From: JAICNG01 sp035765135
GTDB taxonomy: Bacteria > Gemmatimonadota > Gemmatimonadetes > Gemmatimonadales > Gemmatimonadaceae
Assembly (NCBI GenBank): GCA_035765135.1
Contig: DASTYE010000288.1
Span: 1 to 8,845 of the forward strand
Direction of reading: 5' to 3'
DNA: 8,845 nucleotides
Position numbers and translations under genes: made by a program
Shown: piece after piece, positions 6,707-8,845 of the stretch
How the letters are laid out: the number at the start of each line of letters is the position of its first letter
Position numbering within the stretch: position 1 is the stretch's first letter
The notes under the pieces: generated by a model
What the model was told of the DNA's origin: nothing
Seen by the model: only the letters and a program-made list of their open reading frames with translations
Database searches by the model: none

Positions 6707-7393
6707 ATGAGGACTTACGCTATCGGAATCGCCCTCGCGGTCCTGTGCGCCACGTCGTCAGCGGACGGTCAGTCCGCCACGGCCGAGGTGTATCGCGACA
6801 TCGGCAACACGCTGATGCGTCGCGGGCGCACGACGGAGGCGGTCAAGAGCTACGAGGACGCCTTGCGGATCCGTCCCGATTTCGACGACGCGCGACGAGG
6901 GCTTGGTCTCGCGCTGATGAAGCTAGAGCGCCACGGCGCAGCCGAGCGGGAGTTCCGCAGAATCGTCAGATCGAGGCCCAACGACGCGAATGCACACTAC
7001 GATCTGGGGTGTGCGCTGTCGGCGCGCGGCAAGCATGAGGATGCGCTCGCGGCGTATCGCGAAGCGCTGCGACTTCAGCCCGGGCACGCGACGGCACGCC
7101 TCGCGATCGTTTCGACGCTCACCGAGCTGGGGCGGGCCGGCGAAGCGATCTCCACTCTGTCGGACGCGCCGCGTTCCGATGAGCCTCCAGCCGTCAGGCT
7201 CGCCCGCCGCGCGCGCGCCGCGCACGCCGCCGGAAGACACGCGGAAGCCGTCCTGTTCTGGACGCAGGCACTCGAGGCCGATCCGGGCTACTTCGACACT
7301 CGTGAGGCGGAGCGCGCGATGTGGAACGCGAGCGTCGCCGCGCTCTCCCCGCGTCCGCCCGTCACGTCATCGCAGAGTCCTCGCCGGCGTTAA
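6707..7393 (+). CDS. Secreted or periplasmic tetratricopeptide repeat (TPR) protein
   Basis: A 228-residue protein. The first 19-24 residues (MRTYAIGIALAVLCATSSADGQSA) look like a Sec signal peptide: basic start, hydrophobic core and small residues at the cleavage region. This is why ATG 6707 is preferred over a GTG at 6644, which would bury the signal behind 21 residues. Tandem 34-residue TPR units follow: about 25-58 (AEVYRDIGNTLMRRGRTTEA...ALRIRPDF), 59-92, 93-126 (AHYDLGCALSARGKHEDALAAYREALRLQP), a degenerate unit at 127-158, and a last one at about 163-196 (ALEADPGY). TPRs bind proteins, so it is probably a scaffold in the periplasm or outside. The tail (210-228) is Pro/Ser/Arg-rich and probably disordered. 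The specific role is unknown. The stop codon overlaps that of the convergent oxidoreductase gene. Confidence 0.85.
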   Translation: MRTYAIGIALAVLCATSSADGQSATAEVYRDIGNTLMRRGRTTEAVKSYEDALRIRPDFDDARRGLGLALMKLERHGAAEREFRRIVRSRPNDANAHYDLGCALSARGKHEDALAAYREALRLQPGHATARLAIVSTLTELGRAGEAISTLSDAPRSDEPPAVRLARRARAAHAAGRHAEAVLFWTQALEADPGYFDTREAERAMWNASVAALSPRPPVTSSQSPRRR

Positions 7394-8845
7394 CGTTTCT
7401 CCCGCGACTCCTCGCGCGGTTTTTCCTTCACGTCCGCCGCATGCACGGGAGTCCCCGCCCGGTCAGCGATCTCCGCGGGCACCGGAGCAAGATCGGCCAG
7501 GGCGGGACCGTTGAGGACGCGCCCCTCGGCCGTGAAACGCGAGCCATGACAGGGACAGTCCCATGTTCCCTCGGCCGTGTTCCAGTCCACCACGCACTTG
7601 AGGTGAGTACAGGTCGCGTCGCGCAGATGGAGCAGGCCGTTGCCGTCGCGATAGGCCGCCACCTTGTGTGTCCCCATGCGCACGATCCGTCCCTGACCGA
7701 TAGGCACGTCGTCGAAAGACGACTCTCCGGGTGTGACCCAGTCGCCGTACTGCACCGCGACGTTGAGATTCTCCTTGAGAATCCGCGTCACCGATCCAAG
7801 GGAGGTCCGCTTCGGATCGTACAGCTTCTCCCACGGATTCGCCCTTCCCTGCGCCAGATCGGCGAGCAGCATCCCCGCGATCGTGCCATGCGTCATTCCC
7901 TGTCCTGAATCGGCCGTCGCGAGATACACGTTCTCAGCGCCATCCGGATTCTTGCCGATCATCGCGAATCCGTCGGCTGGCTCCATGATCTGACCCGACC
8001 ACCGATAGTCCACGGATTGCACCATCGGATATCGGCGCGCCGTCCACTCCTCGAGCCGCCGGAAGCGGTCGGTCGCATCATCTTTTTGACCGGTCTTGTG
8101 ATCCTCGCCGCCGACGATCAGCACCTCGCTCGCGTCGTCGAGCGGGGTCGTACGCACGTAGATGTACGGATCGTCGGTGTCCCACACGAGTGAACGCGGA
8201 ACCGAGCCTTTCGGAATGCGTGCACCGATCACGAACGTGCGATACGGCGCCATCTTGAGGTGCGTGACGACGTAGTCGCTGACCGGCGAGTTGGTCGCGA
8301 CGATGACCGATCCCGCGGTGACCTCGTGACCGTCACGGGTCTTCACACGGGGGCGACGCGGCCGTCCTTCCACCGAGTCGACGTGCGTCCCCGTGAAGAT
8401 GCGCCCCTTCTCACGAACGATGGCGCGCGTGACACCCGCGAGATACTTGAGCGGATGAAACTGCGCCTGACGAGGAAACTCCAGACAGACCCCGCTGTCC
8501 CACGGAAGATCGGGAGCTCGCTCGAGCTTGCGGGCGGCGGTCAGGCCGGCGCGCTGCGCGGCCTCGAGCTCGCGATCGAGGAAATCCGGCGAGTGCATCG
8601 TGCCGAGAAAGAGATAGCCCGGCACGCGGGCGAAATCGCATGCGATGTTTTCCTCGCGGACGATTTCCTCGATGCGATCGATCGCCGCCATGTGACTCGC
8701 GGTCGACTCACGCACCGCCGATTTGCCATGCACGCCCTCGAGCCATTGGAATCGATCATCGAGAACGGCGGTCAGGTGCGCGGTCGTGCGCGACGTCTCG
8801 CCCCCGCACACCGGGCCGTCGTCCAGCACGACGACATCGACCCCT
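7390..8845 (-). CDS. FAD-dependent oxidoreductase with C-terminal Rieske [2Fe-2S] domain (N-terminus cut by right edge)
   Basis: About 484 residues are visible. Numbering is from the first whole codon at 8844. The N-terminal GxGxxG dinucleotide-binding loop lies off the window. The visible part opens at the second strand of the FAD fold (GVDVVVLDDGPVCGGETSRTTAHLT), the form seen in DAO-fold enzymes of the B. subtilis YhfW type. The later VIVATN (180-185) and the VYLATADSGQGMTHGTIAGMLLADLA stretch (306-331) are the FAD-fold motifs near the end of the oxidoreductase domain. The Rieske domain (about 370-460) has box 1 CTHLKC (412-417) and box 2 CPCHGS (430-435). The cluster ligands are Cys412, His414, Cys430 and His433. 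Cys417 and Cys432 can form the disulfide known from bc1/b6f Rieske proteins. The substrate is unknown. No signal peptide can be judged. The tail is charged (KEKPREESREKR). Confidence 0.9.
   Translation of the reverse strand, partial: GVDVVVLDDGPVCGGETSRTTAHLTAVLDDRFQWLEGVHGKSAVRESTASHMAAIDRIEEIVREENIACDFARVPGYLFLGTMHSPDFLDRELEAAQRAGLTAARKLERAPDLPWDSGVCLEFPRQAQFHPLKYLAGVTRAIVREKGRIFTGTHVDSVEGRPRRPRVKTRDGHEVTAGSVIVATNSPVSDYVVTHLKMAPYRTFVIGARIPKGSVPRSLVWDTDDPYIYVRTTPLDDASEVLIVGGEDHKTGQKDDATDRFRRLEEWTARRYPMVQSVDYRWSGQIMEPADGFAMIGKNPDGAENVYLATADSGQGMTHGTIAGMLLADLAQGRANPWEKLYDPKRTSLGSVTRILKENLNVAVQYGDWVTPGESSFDDVPIGQGRIVRMGTHKVAAYRDGNGLLHLRDATCTHLKCVVDWNTAEGTWDCPCHGSRFTAEGRVLNGPALADLAPVPAEIADRAGTPVHAADVKEKPREESREKR

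Noticed and set aside
1..8845. CRISPR arrays, transposons, tRNA or rRNA genes, prophage or defence modules
   Set aside because: No direct-repeat arrays, transposase or integrase motifs, cloverleaf-like sequences or defence-protein domains were seen; every long stretch is explained by conventional genes.

Overview
The window is compact, GC-rich bacterial chromosomal DNA with ordinary housekeeping and signalling genes. I see no insertion sequences, phage genes, CRISPR array, tRNA or rRNA. The TonB-family protein implies a Gram-negative (two-membrane) cell. The high GC, the LemA plus M48-protease pair and the large soluble GAF/PAS kinase would suit Gemmatimonadota or a similar soil or sediment phylum, but that placement is a low-confidence inference and no marker gene here settles it.

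Layout, left to right. (1) The 5' part of tilS (tRNA-Ile lysidine synthase) lies on the minus strand and is cut by the left edge. (2) Divergent from it is a 60-residue membrane protein of unknown function, followed by an intrinsic terminator. (3) A two-gene plus-strand unit encodes LemA and an HtpX-like M48 zinc metalloprotease. (4) On the minus strand, converging on the protease gene, is a short TonB-family protein. Upstream of it on the same strand is a 994-residue soluble sensor histidine kinase with three GAF domains and one PAS domain. (5) On the plus strand, divergent from the kinase, is a secreted or periplasmic TPR protein. (6) On the minus strand, converging on the TPR gene and cut by the right edge, is an FAD-dependent oxidoreductase fused to a C-terminal Rieske [2Fe-2S] domain.

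How the genes work together: only lemA and the M48 gene have a well-known recurrent partnership, seen as a two-gene unit in many bacteria and thought to act in membrane protein quality control. The kinase has no response regulator in the window and is an orphan here. The kinase and tonB-like genes could be co-transcribed (104-bp gap), but no functional link is evident. The oxidoreductase stands alone in the part visible.

I do not find a convincing undescribed system. The points most worth a second look are the small membrane protein beside tilS, the orphan triple-GAF kinase, the TonB protein without ExbB/ExbD, the disulfide-type Rieske centre fused to a DAO-fold oxidase, and the two convergent genes whose stop codons share one TTAA palindrome.
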